Positions 43,928 through 53,346 of a stretch of 64,000 nucleotides of DNA are shown here, in pieces. The DNA lies in contig NZ_SORW01000023.1 of NCBI RefSeq assembly GCF_004405105.1, positions 101,500 through 165,499 of the forward strand. Reading direction: 5' to 3'. A program made the position numbers and the translations under genes. How positions within the stretch are numbered: position 1 is the first letter of the stretch; each line of letters opens with the position of its first letter. A model generated the notes under the pieces. That model had not been told where the DNA came from. It searched no databases and saw only the letters and a program-made list of their open reading frames with translations. Origin of the DNA: Jeotgalibacillus sp. R-1-5s-1. GTDB lineage: Bacteria; Bacillota; Bacilli; Bacillales; Jeotgalibacillaceae.

Positions 43928-44716
43928 TTACTTCTTCACAATATCCATTCTCTGAAGCTTCTTTCCTTCAGCATCCTTAAATTCAAAACGTAATTCATAA
44001 TCCCCCATTTTGTATACCATTAAGTATCCACCTGTGTATTCACTGAATCCGTCACTCAGCAGACCAGTGCTTCCAAGTCGCTTTTTAATCTCTGATGGTG
44101 AGATTGTATAATCTGAATGGAACGTATATCCGATTCCTAAAAGATCTTCACCTGGCGCATTATTGAGGTATGTTGCGAAAAACGAGAATTTCTCGTAAGA
44201 AAATACATATGCTCCTCGGGAAGTTGATTCATATTTTGGTGTACCGTATTGAGCCTTCATGTCACTTACCGTTGATTTCCATACAGTAATTGGTGTACGT
44301 GGCAGTGTACCATCTTCTACTTGTGAACGTAGTGCTGATGAGATCATTGAATCATCAACAAGTAAAGCAAGCTGTCTGAATTTAGAAGCTGACGGCGTTT
44401 CGTATACCGTAGCAGTTGTGTTATGTAGATAGTAGCCACCACCTACCGCCAAATACTGATAATTGCCAGACCCTTTAAATCCATAAACACGATACTTATT
44501 GCCAGCCGTTCTGAGAAGGTTTGTTTTCTTCAGGCTGCCGTTTTCCATTTTAAACAGTACTGCATTCTTAACAAGTGCGACTCTCCCAATCTGCCCTTCA
44601 ACTAATGTGGAATCATCCCATTTTACAAAAAGTCGTGAATCACCTGATGCTTCCGTAGTACTTGAGATGGATAAAAATAGTAAAACTGCTGTTACGATAC
44701 TGATCAATTTCTTCAT
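43928..44716 (-). CDS. Secreted VGGGYY-domain protein under ECF-type promoter
   Basis: 262 residues behind TTAGGAGGAATTAAGC. A signal peptide ends near STTEASG. The shared domain (about 28-105) has VKWDDSTLVEGQIGRVAL, LFKMENGSL, YRVYGFKGSG, LAVGGGYYLHN and VYETPSASKFRQL. The C-terminal ~150 residues (LGIGYTFHSDYTISPSEIKKRL, YTGGYLMVYKMGDYELRFEF) resemble the tail of the 38996 protein. Exported, probably wall-associated. Shares the ECF-type promoter pattern with four other genes. Confidence 0.85.
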   Translation of the reverse strand: MKKLISIVTAVLLFLSISSTTEASGDSRLFVKWDDSTLVEGQIGRVALVKNAVLFKMENGSLKKTNLLRTAGNKYRVYGFKGSGNYQYLAVGGGYYLHNTTATVYETPSASKFRQLALLVDDSMISSALRSQVEDGTLPRTPITVWKSTVSDMKAQYGTPKYESTSRGAYVFSYEKFSFFATYLNNAPGEDLLGIGYTFHSDYTISPSEIKKRLGSTGLLSDGFSEYTGGYLMVYKMGDYELRFEFKDAEGKKLQRMDIVKK

Positions 44717-44752
44717 GCTTAATTCCTCCTAATGATGTGTCTTACAATTAAT

Positions 44753-44780
44753 CAGACGTAACAAAAATGGAAAGGTTTCA
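44753..44780 (-). promoter_or_regulatory. ECF-sigma-type promoter for 43928-44716
   Basis: On the minus strand TGAAAC (44780-44775), 16 bases, CGTCTG (44758-44753). This copy has the exact TGAAAC of SigM/SigW/SigX promoters. Confidence 0.8.
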
Positions 44781-44840
44781 AAAAAATTACGTTTTTATTA
44801 CAAAAATATTTTTATTTGAAATTTTTGATCCATAAAAAAG

Positions 44841-44862
44841 AAAAAGAAGCGATTTAACAGCT
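44841..44862 (-). terminator. Terminator of the VTC/DUF4956 operon
   Basis: On the minus strand GAAGC, an 8-base loop, GCTTC, then TTTTTC. Confidence 0.65.
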
Positions 44863-44864
44863 TC

Positions 44865-45560
44865 TTAGTAGATTGGTGCGTTTGATAAATATTGTACAGA
44901 TACTTTCAAGTTTCCATTGACCGTCCTCAAATCATCGATCAGGGCCTTGTCAGTCGTATTTTTTTTCATAGTAATTACATAATTAAGCTGAATCATGGTT
45001 CCAAGACTGACCGTTTCAACAGATTGGAGCTGAAAATACGTCAGATGTCTGGATAAAAGCAGATCAAACGTTTTTTCATCGTGAAGGTTTTCTGGAACAG
45101 TAATGGTAAGTCGTTTGCTATTCGTTTTTTGTTTGCCAAAATTTATTGAATGAAAAAATAAGATAATCACTGTAAGTGAAAAGGTAAATAGTACAGCCAA
45201 AATATAAAATCCAAGTCCACAAGCAATACCTGCGGCCATTCCGAAGAAAATAAAGGCAATATCTTTCGGATCGCTCATGGCGCTCCTAAAACGAATAATA
45301 GAAAAAGCCCCCACCAGACCAAAAGCAACTGCGACATTATTTCCGATTACGATCATTACGATAGAAACGGTTACCCCCATAATAACGATTGTCTGCACAA
45401 ATGATTGTGAATATCTGGGACCATTGTGAGTGAAACGATAAATTAAAGCAACGATTGTGGTTAAAACAAAACTCAGAAAAATGGCTGCAAAGGCCTCCAA
45501 TATCGTAATTCTACCTGTCATATCAGCAAGCTGCTGGATCTCGCTTAAAAATGTACTCAT
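44865..45560 (-). CDS. DUF4956 membrane protein
   Basis: 231 residues from ATG 45560 (AGGTGA site; a TTG at 45578 is possible). Four hydrophobic segments occupy residues 20-145, with the family's conserved GLVGAFSIIRFRSAMSDPKD, then a cytoplasmic C-terminal domain. DUF4956 proteins occur next to VTC-type polyphosphate polymerase and CotH genes. It follows the VTC gene by 14 bases and should act with it at the membrane. Confidence 0.85.
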   Translation of the reverse strand: MSTFLSEIQQLADMTGRITILEAFAAIFLSFVLTTIVALIYRFTHNGPRYSQSFVQTIVIMGVTVSIVMIVIGNNVAVAFGLVGAFSIIRFRSAMSDPKDIAFIFFGMAAGIACGLGFYILAVLFTFSLTVIILFFHSINFGKQKTNSKRLTITVPENLHDEKTFDLLLSRHLTYFQLQSVETVSLGTMIQLNYVITMKKNTTDKALIDDLRTVNGNLKVSVQYLSNAPIY

Positions 45561-45574
45561 GGCTTCACCTAATC

Positions 45575-46318
45575 TCAACTGTATTTTTTTCGTTTAAGAG
45601 CTAATTCTTCAGCAAGTTCCACGCTTGTACAAAACTTTGAAACACTTTTTCTGGAAAGATTCATTTCGCTTACAATGTTGGATAGCCAAAGAGGAACTGA
45701 ATTAGATACTTTTATCTCTAGTACGACAAGATCCGGGTGTATAAAGTGATGTCCATACGGTCCATTCTCAAGACGCAGATCATAGTCTCTTGTCATCAGA
45801 TTGTAATCAAATGTTACCCGGAGGTCAGGCTCATTAACACCAACAAATGCCTGTCTGTCATAACTTACAATAATGTCAGGCTCAAGTTCATATTGATTCC
45901 TGAAATGTATAACCTCTTTTAAAATCTGTGTGTTTGAAGCGGGTGGAAGCTCTTTACTGAAAATATTCGGCTTATTTTTGATTAATTTATAGGCATCATT
46001 AAGAGATAATACTGTTCTGCGTTTATTTACAACGTTTTTAAACTTTTGTTTTATTTCAAAAAAGGCCTGATCTTCAATACTCGTACGATCATAAACTCTC
46101 AATCGAAGTTTTTGTCTGAACGATAGTTTATTTTTTGTTTCGTAATAAATGCCCCGTTCTGCTGAATCAAAATAAAGGCTGATGATGTTATATTTCCCAT
46201 CATTGTTACCGTAAGAGTCAAAAGTCATCCGCTCAAGTAGTTTTGATCTCATCTCATAGTATTCGTCTATTGAAATTAAATATTTTAACTCAAACCGATT
46301 AAAGATTTCTATAGCCAT
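45575..46318 (-). CDS. VTC-domain (polyphosphate polymerase-like) protein
   Basis: 247 residues; ATG 46318 is preceded by GGGTGATGTGG. The VTC fold is recognised by FNRFELKYLIS at the start, ISLYFDSAERGIYYE, KLRLRVYD, FFEIKQKFKNVVNKRR and LVVLEIKVSN near the end, with Arg/Lys and Glu side chains lining a tunnel. VTC4-type enzymes make polyphosphate from ATP; bacterial VTC proteins beside CotH/DUF4956 may instead handle another polymer. Cytoplasmic, with the DUF4956 protein as membrane partner. Confidence 0.85.
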   Translation of the reverse strand: MAIEIFNRFELKYLISIDEYYEMRSKLLERMTFDSYGNNDGKYNIISLYFDSAERGIYYETKNKLSFRQKLRLRVYDRTSIEDQAFFEIKQKFKNVVNKRRTVLSLNDAYKLIKNKPNIFSKELPPASNTQILKEVIHFRNQYELEPDIIVSYDRQAFVGVNEPDLRVTFDYNLMTRDYDLRLENGPYGHHFIHPDLVVLEIKVSNSVPLWLSNIVSEMNLSRKSVSKFCTSVELAEELALKRKKYS

Positions 46319-46361
46319 CCACATCACCCTGTGTCAATTATTTATATTTTGTAAAAATAGA

Positions 46362-46389
46362 TTAAGCTTTTAGTAAATTCGTTTATACT
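46362..46389 (+). promoter_or_regulatory. SigA-type promoter for the CotH gene
   Basis: TTAAGC at 46362-46367, a 16-base spacer, TATACT at 46384-46389, about 55 bases before the start codon. Confidence 0.55.
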
Positions 46390-46444
46390 AATTATAGATT
46401 CTTTTTACAGAACATAAAACATTTTTCTCAAGTGAGGGATTACT

Positions 46445-48922
46445 TTGAAGAAATTATTTGTATTTTTATTATTTTTACTATCCAGTACGGGATTATGGTT
46501 TTTCTTTTATATAACTGGACAGGACGAATTAGAGATAAACCCTCATTTTGAAAGAGCAGTCATGCAATCAATGGGGTATACTTCAGGAGCCTTCAGGCCT
46601 GAACTCACACATGGCGTGCGTGAGCTTGACCTCAAAGATTTACAACTCGAATCAATTGAAGGGATTCAATACTTTAAAGATCTTGAAGTATTGGATTTGA
46701 AAGATAATCTAATAACAGATGCTGCACTTTTAGGGGAATTGCCAAAGCTTCGATGGCTGGATCTGAGCGGAAACAATATTGAAAAAGTCTCTCTAAATAC
46801 TGAAAGACTTACCTATTTCAATGCTGAAGGAAATAACTTAACGCATATTGAATTTCTTGAGGGAATTCCAAGAGTAAATGAAATCGATATTAGTGATAAT
46901 GAAATTTCGGATTTACAGTCTATTAGAAATATGGACTACCTGACTGCTTTAGATGCCAGTAGAAATCACATTAAAAACCTAGAGCCTCTATCAAATTTGA
47001 AAAACCTCATTCGACTGGATTTAAGAGAGAATCAGATTACCGATCTTTCTCCACTGGCTGGAAGTGTTCCTTTATCGGATCAATTACTTCTGGATGGCAA
47101 TCAGATTGTAAACTTCTCAGGTTTAAGTGAAAAGCTGTCCGTTATTGTTGAAAAAGATGTTGTCGTTAAACCTTCCATCCACTTTTCAAATGAAAGCGGT
47201 TTTATTGATGAAGGGGAAGCTGTAACGATTACCTCTAGTGATCCGGAGCTTAAAATTTATTACACGCTTGATGGTTCAAAACCTACACCTCAGTCATTGG
47301 CATACAATGAACCTATTATTATGAGCAGACAGCTCGACGAAGGTGCACAAGTTCTGGCAAATATAAAAACGTCCCCTTTAAGGGATCCGTTCGACTTTCG
47401 TAAAGATGAAGTAAAAGTTGCACATGTTATAAGAGCTGCGGCGTATAGAAACGGACAGTTGGAAATTGAGGATACGAGCACCTATTTTTTATCTAATGAA
47501 ATATTCACCCGCTCTAAATTGCCTGTTATTTCGATAGTGGCATCTAATAGAGATTTATTCAGTGACGATTATGGCATATACGTCCCTGGAACAATGCATG
47601 ACCCTGAAAACCCCGGTACTGGGAATTATGAAATCAGAGGTTCGGATGGGGATAGAAAAGCAGTCATGACTTATTTTGACGGCTACGGACAGGAAATGTT
47701 TACGGAAACCGTTAATATGAGAATTCACGGCGGATATACGAGGCAATTACCTCAAAAAAGCATACGGTTATACGCTGATGGCGGAGAAGGCAATACGCGG
47801 TTTTATTATCCTTTTTTTGGAGACGAAGGCTCAGGATCCTATGACCGTCTGCTATTGAGAAACGGTGGGAATGACTGGAGATCAACGCTGTTGCGGGATG
47901 CAATGATGCACCGGCTGGTAGAGGATCGCGGAATAGCCAATCAGCTTGATCAGCCCGCAATCGTTATCGTGAATGGAGAGTACTGGGGAATACATCAAAT
48001 CAGGGAAACGTTTTCCGCGGATTACATTGAGCAATATTATAATGTGAAAGCTTCAGAGGTTGCTTTACTTGAAGCCAATCCAGATACTGAAACGGGATTT
48101 ACAGTTGAAGAAGGTGATATTTCAGCTCTAAATGAATACCTGAAATTTGTTTATGCAGTGACTCAGAGAAATATACAAGCGCCAAGTACGGTTGACTTTG
48201 TTGAAGAACATATAGATCTCGATCAATTTCTAGAATACGCTGCCTACCAGATTTATTTCGCTAATCAGGATTCATTTATGAATAATACAGCTATATGGAA
48301 AAAGAATGAGTATTATTCCAGAGAGTCAGATAGTCATCATGATGGAAGATGGCGCTGGATGCTATTCGATACTGACCGTGGGTTCGGTCTGGTTGAAAGA
48401 GAGGAAGGCGTCAATCAGAATACGATCCAATGGCTGCTAAGAGATCATCGTTCAACAACCTTATTCAGAACACTGATTCAAAATGAAGAAATAAAAGAAC
48501 GATTCGTTGTTATCTTATCCGACCTGTTAAATCAAAATTTTGAAAGTGAGAATGTCATTGAGGTCATAACTGAAATGGAAAATGAGATAAAGGGAGAAGT
48601 GCCGGCAAGTATATATCGATGGAAAAATATCGGTAGTGTTGCTTTATGGGAACAAAATGTTGAGGAGTTAAATGTCTTTGCACGTGAAAGACCGGGAATT
48701 GTCAGGGATCAAGTAAATGAAATACTTGGGTTGGAGGGTTATGAAGATATTACGGTAGATCTGTCTGATCCTGAACTTTCTTTAATTAAGATTAACTCTC
48801 TCCTTATCAGTCCTAATGAAAAGAGCTGGAGTGGCGTCTACTACAAAGGATCGACTTTAACTATTCAAAAACAATTTAAAGATGGAGAGACAATAACTGA
48901 ACAGATTATTGTAGGAGAGTAA
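46445..48922 (+). CDS. Surface protein: LRR, chitobiase-C-like and CotH kinase domains
   Basis: 825 residues with a TTG start behind GTGAGGGATTAC. An N-terminal signal/TM segment is followed by about six leucine-rich repeats (60-205; LEVLDLKDNLITD, LRWLDLSGNNIEK), a CHB_HEX_C-like module (about 240-345; YTLDGSKPTPQSLAY) and a CotH domain (about 355-700). The kinase-like motifs include LRDAMMHRLVED, WGIHQIRETF and WRWMLFDTDRGFG. CotH proteins phosphorylate Ser of secreted proteins; membrane-exposed forms occur beside VTC/DUF4956 genes. Divergent from that pair. Confidence 0.88.
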   Translation: MKKLFVFLLFLLSSTGLWFFFYITGQDELEINPHFERAVMQSMGYTSGAFRPELTHGVRELDLKDLQLESIEGIQYFKDLEVLDLKDNLITDAALLGELPKLRWLDLSGNNIEKVSLNTERLTYFNAEGNNLTHIEFLEGIPRVNEIDISDNEISDLQSIRNMDYLTALDASRNHIKNLEPLSNLKNLIRLDLRENQITDLSPLAGSVPLSDQLLLDGNQIVNFSGLSEKLSVIVEKDVVVKPSIHFSNESGFIDEGEAVTITSSDPELKIYYTLDGSKPTPQSLAYNEPIIMSRQLDEGAQVLANIKTSPLRDPFDFRKDEVKVAHVIRAAAYRNGQLEIEDTSTYFLSNEIFTRSKLPVISIVASNRDLFSDDYGIYVPGTMHDPENPGTGNYEIRGSDGDRKAVMTYFDGYGQEMFTETVNMRIHGGYTRQLPQKSIRLYADGGEGNTRFYYPFFGDEGSGSYDRLLLRNGGNDWRSTLLRDAMMHRLVEDRGIANQLDQPAIVIVNGEYWGIHQIRETFSADYIEQYYNVKASEVALLEANPDTETGFTVEEGDISALNEYLKFVYAVTQRNIQAPSTVDFVEEHIDLDQFLEYAAYQIYFANQDSFMNNTAIWKKNEYYSRESDSHHDGRWRWMLFDTDRGFGLVEREEGVNQNTIQWLLRDHRSTTLFRTLIQNEEIKERFVVILSDLLNQNFESENVIEVITEMENEIKGEVPASIYRWKNIGSVALWEQNVEELNVFARERPGIVRDQVNEILGLEGYEDITVDLSDPELSLIKINSLLISPNEKSWSGVYYKGSTLTIQKQFKDGETITEQIIVGE

Positions 48923-48948
48923 AGCAAGGGGCCCCCCCTTGCTTTTTA
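48921..48948. terminator. Terminator between convergent genes
   Basis: AAGCAAGGGG and CCCCTTGCTT around a short C-rich loop, then TTTATTTT. Confidence 0.85.
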
Positions 48949-49719
48949 TTTTCTGAACAGTTTTAACAAAAGGGAATTTTTTTTCACCTTTTCTGGATAG
49001 TCTGGACAAATCGGATCACCTGTCAAAACTTTTCGCGCATTATCAAGAAAATAGCTGCTGTTTCCAAATTTATCTTCAATTAGAGTAAGAGCGGGAAGAT
49101 TATAAAAGCCCCTGCTTGTTGTGTTATGGGCATCTGAGGCTACAAAGTGAACAAGGCTTGCTTCAATTAATTGAAAAGAAATACGTTGAACTTTTTTGGA
49201 TAAAACACCAGCAACACTGGCTGCTGTGACCTGAGAAAGGCACCCTTGAGAAACCAGTTTATATAGCTTTTCAGGATCTTCAACGATCGAACTGTTTCTT
49301 TCAGGATGAGCAATGACAGGTATATAACCGTTATTCAGCAGGTCGTACGTAACTTTTTCTGCATACATAGGAATCTGATCTGCAGGAAATTCAATTAATA
49401 CGTAAGGATGTTCAGATGAAGCCAGGGGCAGGCTGGACCCTTGATTCAAATCCGTTACAAGATCTGGATATAAACGTATTTCCTGACCGGGATAAATAGT
49501 TAGGTGTTTACCATTCTCAGATAAAAGCCGATTGACTTCTGCTACTTTTTTTAAAACGATCTTTGCGTCATTTTGAAATCTTGCAGTTTGATGATGCGGG
49601 GTAGCGATAATTGATGTGATGCCATTTTCGATGGCCTGATCAGCCATCAGGAGGGTGTCTTCCATACTTTGAGAGCCGTCATCGAGCAGAGGGATAATGT
49701 GGCAATGTATATCGATCAT
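48946..49719 (-). CDS. CpsB/YwqE-type tyrosine-protein phosphatase (PHP fold)
   Basis: 257 residues. MIDIHCHIIPLLDDGS has the first metal-binding His pair, followed by IIATPHHQTARFQ, the Glu in YPGQEIRLYPDL, VIAHPERNSSI and the last His/Asp in VASDAHNTTSRG. This manganese-dependent phosphatase removes phosphate from BY-kinases that control capsule and exopolysaccharide synthesis. No kinase (CpsD/YwqD) gene is adjacent. It sits before the capsule-type genes at 56878-59965, separated by unrelated genes. Confidence 0.92.
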   Translation of the reverse strand: MIDIHCHIIPLLDDGSQSMEDTLLMADQAIENGITSIIATPHHQTARFQNDAKIVLKKVAEVNRLLSENGKHLTIYPGQEIRLYPDLVTDLNQGSSLPLASSEHPYVLIEFPADQIPMYAEKVTYDLLNNGYIPVIAHPERNSSIVEDPEKLYKLVSQGCLSQVTAASVAGVLSKKVQRISFQLIEASLVHFVASDAHNTTSRGFYNLPALTLIEDKFGNSSYFLDNARKVLTGDPICPDYPEKVKKNSLLLKLFRK

Positions 49720-49859
49720 TTTTAACCACCTCTTTTAATACATTGTACCGATTAATATAAAGACAAACAATTATTTTCAATTATTAACCTTATATAGGGT
49801 GGAAAAGGTACAATAAAGAAAAATAATAGTAATAAAGTTGTTTTCGAGGAGGAGAAATA

Positions 49860-52082
49860 GTGAAAAAAGTACTTATCTCATTTGTTTTACTGATTATATT
49901 GACAGCAGGTCATGACGTTTCTGCAAATAATGACTGTACCTCTTACCGTGGAACTTCTAAAATATGGTGGGATGGAGCAGAGTTGACAAAGGGGCAAATC
50001 GGGAAATTGTCTATCCAAAAAGATACATCATTGTTTAAATTAGAAGGTGAAAAAAAGGTTCATTCCCGAACACTAAAAGCGGGCGAACAATACAGAATTT
50101 ACTCTTTTAAGCCTGGGCTTTTAAGTGTCGGAGGCGGCTATTTTGTTGCTCGTGATGCCAAGGTGACATATCAGACACCGAGTAAAGCGAAACTGGCAGG
50201 TGCTGACTGTGTTCATAACCGCTTTGAAAACCATGGACCACAAATACATAATACGATTGCTATGACAGGAGCGACTGGTTACGCGCCTGATGGTACACCA
50301 TTAATGTATGTGCTTTTACAGGGAGAACCTGCAAAACTTGTTGTCATGAATCTCAAAACGAATGCTGTCTGGGATGAGCATTTTCTGACTGCTGATACAA
50401 GTGCATGGGGATTAACAGTTGATCAGGATCAGAAGGCATGGATAGGTGGAACTCCCTCAGGTAATCTATATCAATATAACCCCGCTCAAAAAAGTCTGAA
50501 GAAAATTGGCAAAGCAAATCCAGGAGGTACATCTATACACGATTTGGAGATCGCTGATGGTGTTGTTTATGGTAGTACATCTCCTGATGGAAGTTTATTT
50601 AAATATACTGCTGCAGACGGTTTTAAACACCTGGGACAGGTGCAGACAGGAAAATCACTGGCCCGAAGTCTGGCATGGAATGAAGCTGCGGATACGTTAT
50701 TTACAGGAGTAGGTGCCAAGGCAGACTTAATTGCCTGGAACATGAAAACAGGTAAGAGAACATCCATTCTTCCTGAAAAATATAAGACTGAAACCTCTGT
50801 TTATGATCTGGATGAAGAGGAAGGATATCTTTTTGCAAGAATGGAAACAAGTAAGAAAATACTTGTTTTTGACAGTGAGTCATATCAATTTATTAAGGAG
50901 CTGCCTGCAGGTTCAAGGGGGGTATCTCCGTCTGGCGATAAAAAAGCACTTTATTATACACACAACTATAAACTGCAAAAATATGATCTCTCCTCCGGTA
51001 AAACAACTGCTATTTCCGGAACATTAAAAGGCACCGAAGCGGTATCTCTTGATCTTGTGAATTTTTCGACTGATGGAAAAGATCAGCGTGTAGTAGGACT
51101 TCTTGGTAATTCAGGGACATTTTTTACTTATCATCCAAACTGGACCTCACCGAAAGTGGAGAAACTTAATCTTCCGATGCAGCCAATTCCTATATACAAT
51201 ATTGGATCAGGAATTGACGGTAAAATTCTAAGTAATGGATTTGTTTCTGGAAAAACGACTGAATACAATCCTCAGGAAAATGTAACCGAAGAAAAAATAA
51301 AAATCGGACAGGCTGAATCAATGGCAGTTTTAAAGGGAACGCTTTATATGGGAATTTATCCAGGTGCATTACTGTATAAGTATAATGGTGAAAACGCAGA
51401 TCATTATGTAAAACCTACCCCTCTATCAAGTATAGGAAATGGACAGGACAGAATTGTTGCCATGACTGCAATATCATCTCTGGACACCATTCTGATGGGG
51501 ACAAGTCCAAAGAACGGCGAGATAGGAGGAAGTATTTCTTCCTATCATATACCCTCAAACAAGCTTTCAGTCAGAAGAAATGTAATTCCAGGTCATAGTG
51601 TGGTTTCCATCACTTCACATGGAAATTATGCGTACGCCGGTACATCTATATTTAGTAACAATACTTCTCAATCATCTGTAAGTGCTCAATTTTTCAGGTT
51701 TCCAGTTTCAAATGTACAAGGGCAAATTGAGAAGATTTCACTTCCACTGGTTAACCCCAGAATGATTCATTCTTTAACAACTGCATCAAATGGAGTGATC
51801 TGGGGTCTTTCAGATGGCAATCTGTTTTCATATAATCCGCAAAATAAACAAACGAAGACCTTGAACATTGTTTCGGCGACAAGTGGCCGTTTTAAAAATG
51901 GGAATGTAGTAGTCGGAAGTGACGGAATGATATATGGTAATGTAGAAAAAGTGATATTCAGGGTAAATCCATCAACCATGGAGAAAACAATCTATAAGGG
52001 ACCGCCGGCTAGTAATTTAATCGTTGCCCCTGATGGAAAAATGTACTTCAGCTCAGGCGCTGAGCTTTGGTCTATAAGATAG
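49860..52082 (+). CDS. Secreted VGGGYF-domain protein with long beta-propeller
   Basis: 740 residues, GTG start behind CGAGGAGGAGAAATA. A signal peptide ends near VSANNDC. The shared domain (about 28-115) has ISKIWWDGAELTKGQIGK-like sequence, YRIYSFKPGLL, SVGGGYFVARDAK and YQTPSKAKL. The rest (130-740) consists of NHL/SMP-30-like blades (AWGLTVDQDQKAWIGGTPSG, LYQYNPAQKSLKKIG, IYDLEI-type strands) making one or two propellers. The domain is closest to those of the proteins at 1-959 and 22325. Exported; probably binds a wall or substrate polymer. Confidence 0.85.
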   Translation: MKKVLISFVLLIILTAGHDVSANNDCTSYRGTSKIWWDGAELTKGQIGKLSIQKDTSLFKLEGEKKVHSRTLKAGEQYRIYSFKPGLLSVGGGYFVARDAKVTYQTPSKAKLAGADCVHNRFENHGPQIHNTIAMTGATGYAPDGTPLMYVLLQGEPAKLVVMNLKTNAVWDEHFLTADTSAWGLTVDQDQKAWIGGTPSGNLYQYNPAQKSLKKIGKANPGGTSIHDLEIADGVVYGSTSPDGSLFKYTAADGFKHLGQVQTGKSLARSLAWNEAADTLFTGVGAKADLIAWNMKTGKRTSILPEKYKTETSVYDLDEEEGYLFARMETSKKILVFDSESYQFIKELPAGSRGVSPSGDKKALYYTHNYKLQKYDLSSGKTTAISGTLKGTEAVSLDLVNFSTDGKDQRVVGLLGNSGTFFTYHPNWTSPKVEKLNLPMQPIPIYNIGSGIDGKILSNGFVSGKTTEYNPQENVTEEKIKIGQAESMAVLKGTLYMGIYPGALLYKYNGENADHYVKPTPLSSIGNGQDRIVAMTAISSLDTILMGTSPKNGEIGGSISSYHIPSNKLSVRRNVIPGHSVVSITSHGNYAYAGTSIFSNNTSQSSVSAQFFRFPVSNVQGQIEKISLPLVNPRMIHSLTTASNGVIWGLSDGNLFSYNPQNKQTKTLNIVSATSGRFKNGNVVVGSDGMIYGNVEKVIFRVNPSTMEKTIYKGPPASNLIVAPDGKMYFSSGAELWSIR

Positions 52083-52175
52083 TCTCAATGAAAAGAAAAT
52101 ACTTAAGTAATTGAGATGCTTAACACAGGACGTAAAAAAATGCCTAGTTAAGTTTAATAAAAATAATATCTTTTT

Positions 52176-52210
52176 AAATCACTCTGCTTAATGGTGGAGT
52201 GATTTTCTTT
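52176..52210 (+). terminator. Terminator of 49860-52082
   Basis: AAATCACTC and GAGTGATTT pair across a loop, then TCTTTT. Confidence 0.75.
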
Positions 52211-52368
52211 TAAAGTAGTGACTATTTTACTAATAAAATGGGTATAGATTAAATGAATTATAAAAAATATACAATCATGTCAGTTTCGTATTGATTTAAA
52301 GGAAAATATATACTAATATTATATGTGACTATTTAACTAGAAGTGGCGGGCATAATGGAGGCGATTTT

Positions 52369-53259
52369 GTGGATAATAAAAATTGGGAAGTTTCAATCAG
52401 TTATCTGGACTTTAAATACACAGTAAAGGGAAATTATAAAACGATTAATCAGCACTTATCGTTAGCAGTAAATCATTTGAAAAACCAAACACCGATTTCT
52501 GATGAACCATACAGAATGTCGGTTGATGTCCATGGGGATGCTCCGCCAAATATCAGAAAGATTGTGCCGGACTCGAAAACCCATGAGGTAAAGGAACAGA
52601 TAGAGGAAGATGGCAGGCTGGTCACCTTTATTAAAGAATTGGGGACAAGAATTGAGTGGGTTTACGCTCTTGGAATGGCGTACTATATGTCAGAGCAATT
52701 AGATCAGAAACTGATCTCAGCAAGACAATTGAATGATTTGTACGATCAGGCCGGAATCATCAGGCCGAAAAACATTCATTTATGTATCAATCAATGTGTC
52801 AGAAAGCAATACCTTGAAGATCTGGGTAAAGCTGAAAAACAAAAAACTTATTTTATTACGAATAAAGGTATTGAATTTATTGAAAAACAAATTCAAAAGG
52901 AGCGATCGGAAGAAAGCGAGAAGTTTTATGAATCTGAAACACAGAGAAGAGAGGCAACGAATTTTCTATCTTCATTAAATGAACATGAACAGCTCCAGTT
53001 AAAATCTTCTGGGGAAATGAGTGAACGGATTTTAATTATTATGTATTTTTTGAGGAAAAAAGGCATTGCCACTCATGTTCGCCCAAATTTGATCTATGTT
53101 TTGATGGTTGAAATATATGGTTATGAAGGATTAAAAAGATCTGTTCATCTTGGATTGAGCAGAACAAGGCCACTAACAAAGAAGCTTAAGCAATATAATA
53201 AAGTTCATTATAAGTTGACAGATGAAGGAATCTATCAGGTCGAACAGTTGAGAGCATGA
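52369..53259 (+). CDS. Hypothetical cytoplasmic protein, winged-helix-like parts
   Basis: 296 residues, GTG start behind AATGGAGGCGATTTT. No signal peptide. Two helix-rich parts (ARQLNDLYDQAGIIRPKNIHL with YFITNKGIEFIEKQI, and LGLSRTRPLTKKLKQYNKV ending YKLTDEGIYQVEQLR) each look like winged helices that end in T(N/D)xGIxxxE. The N-terminal 90 residues are unassigned. It could bind nucleic acid. Monocistronic between two terminators. Confidence 0.7.
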   Translation: MDNKNWEVSISYLDFKYTVKGNYKTINQHLSLAVNHLKNQTPISDEPYRMSVDVHGDAPPNIRKIVPDSKTHEVKEQIEEDGRLVTFIKELGTRIEWVYALGMAYYMSEQLDQKLISARQLNDLYDQAGIIRPKNIHLCINQCVRKQYLEDLGKAEKQKTYFITNKGIEFIEKQIQKERSEESEKFYESETQRREATNFLSSLNEHEQLQLKSSGEMSERILIIMYFLRKKGIATHVRPNLIYVLMVEIYGYEGLKRSVHLGLSRTRPLTKKLKQYNKVHYKLTDEGIYQVEQLRA

Positions 53260-53287
53260 TCTGATGATGCATAATATTTGTTAAAGC

Positions 53288-53325
53288 AAAAAAGCTTCAA
53301 CGTAATTTTACGTTGAAGCTTTTTA
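53288..53325. terminator. Bidirectional terminator
   Basis: AAAAAGCTTCAACGT and its exact inverse form a 15-bp stem between convergent genes. Confidence 0.9.
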
Positions 53326-53346
53326 TAAGGAGTATTTGAGAGTGCA

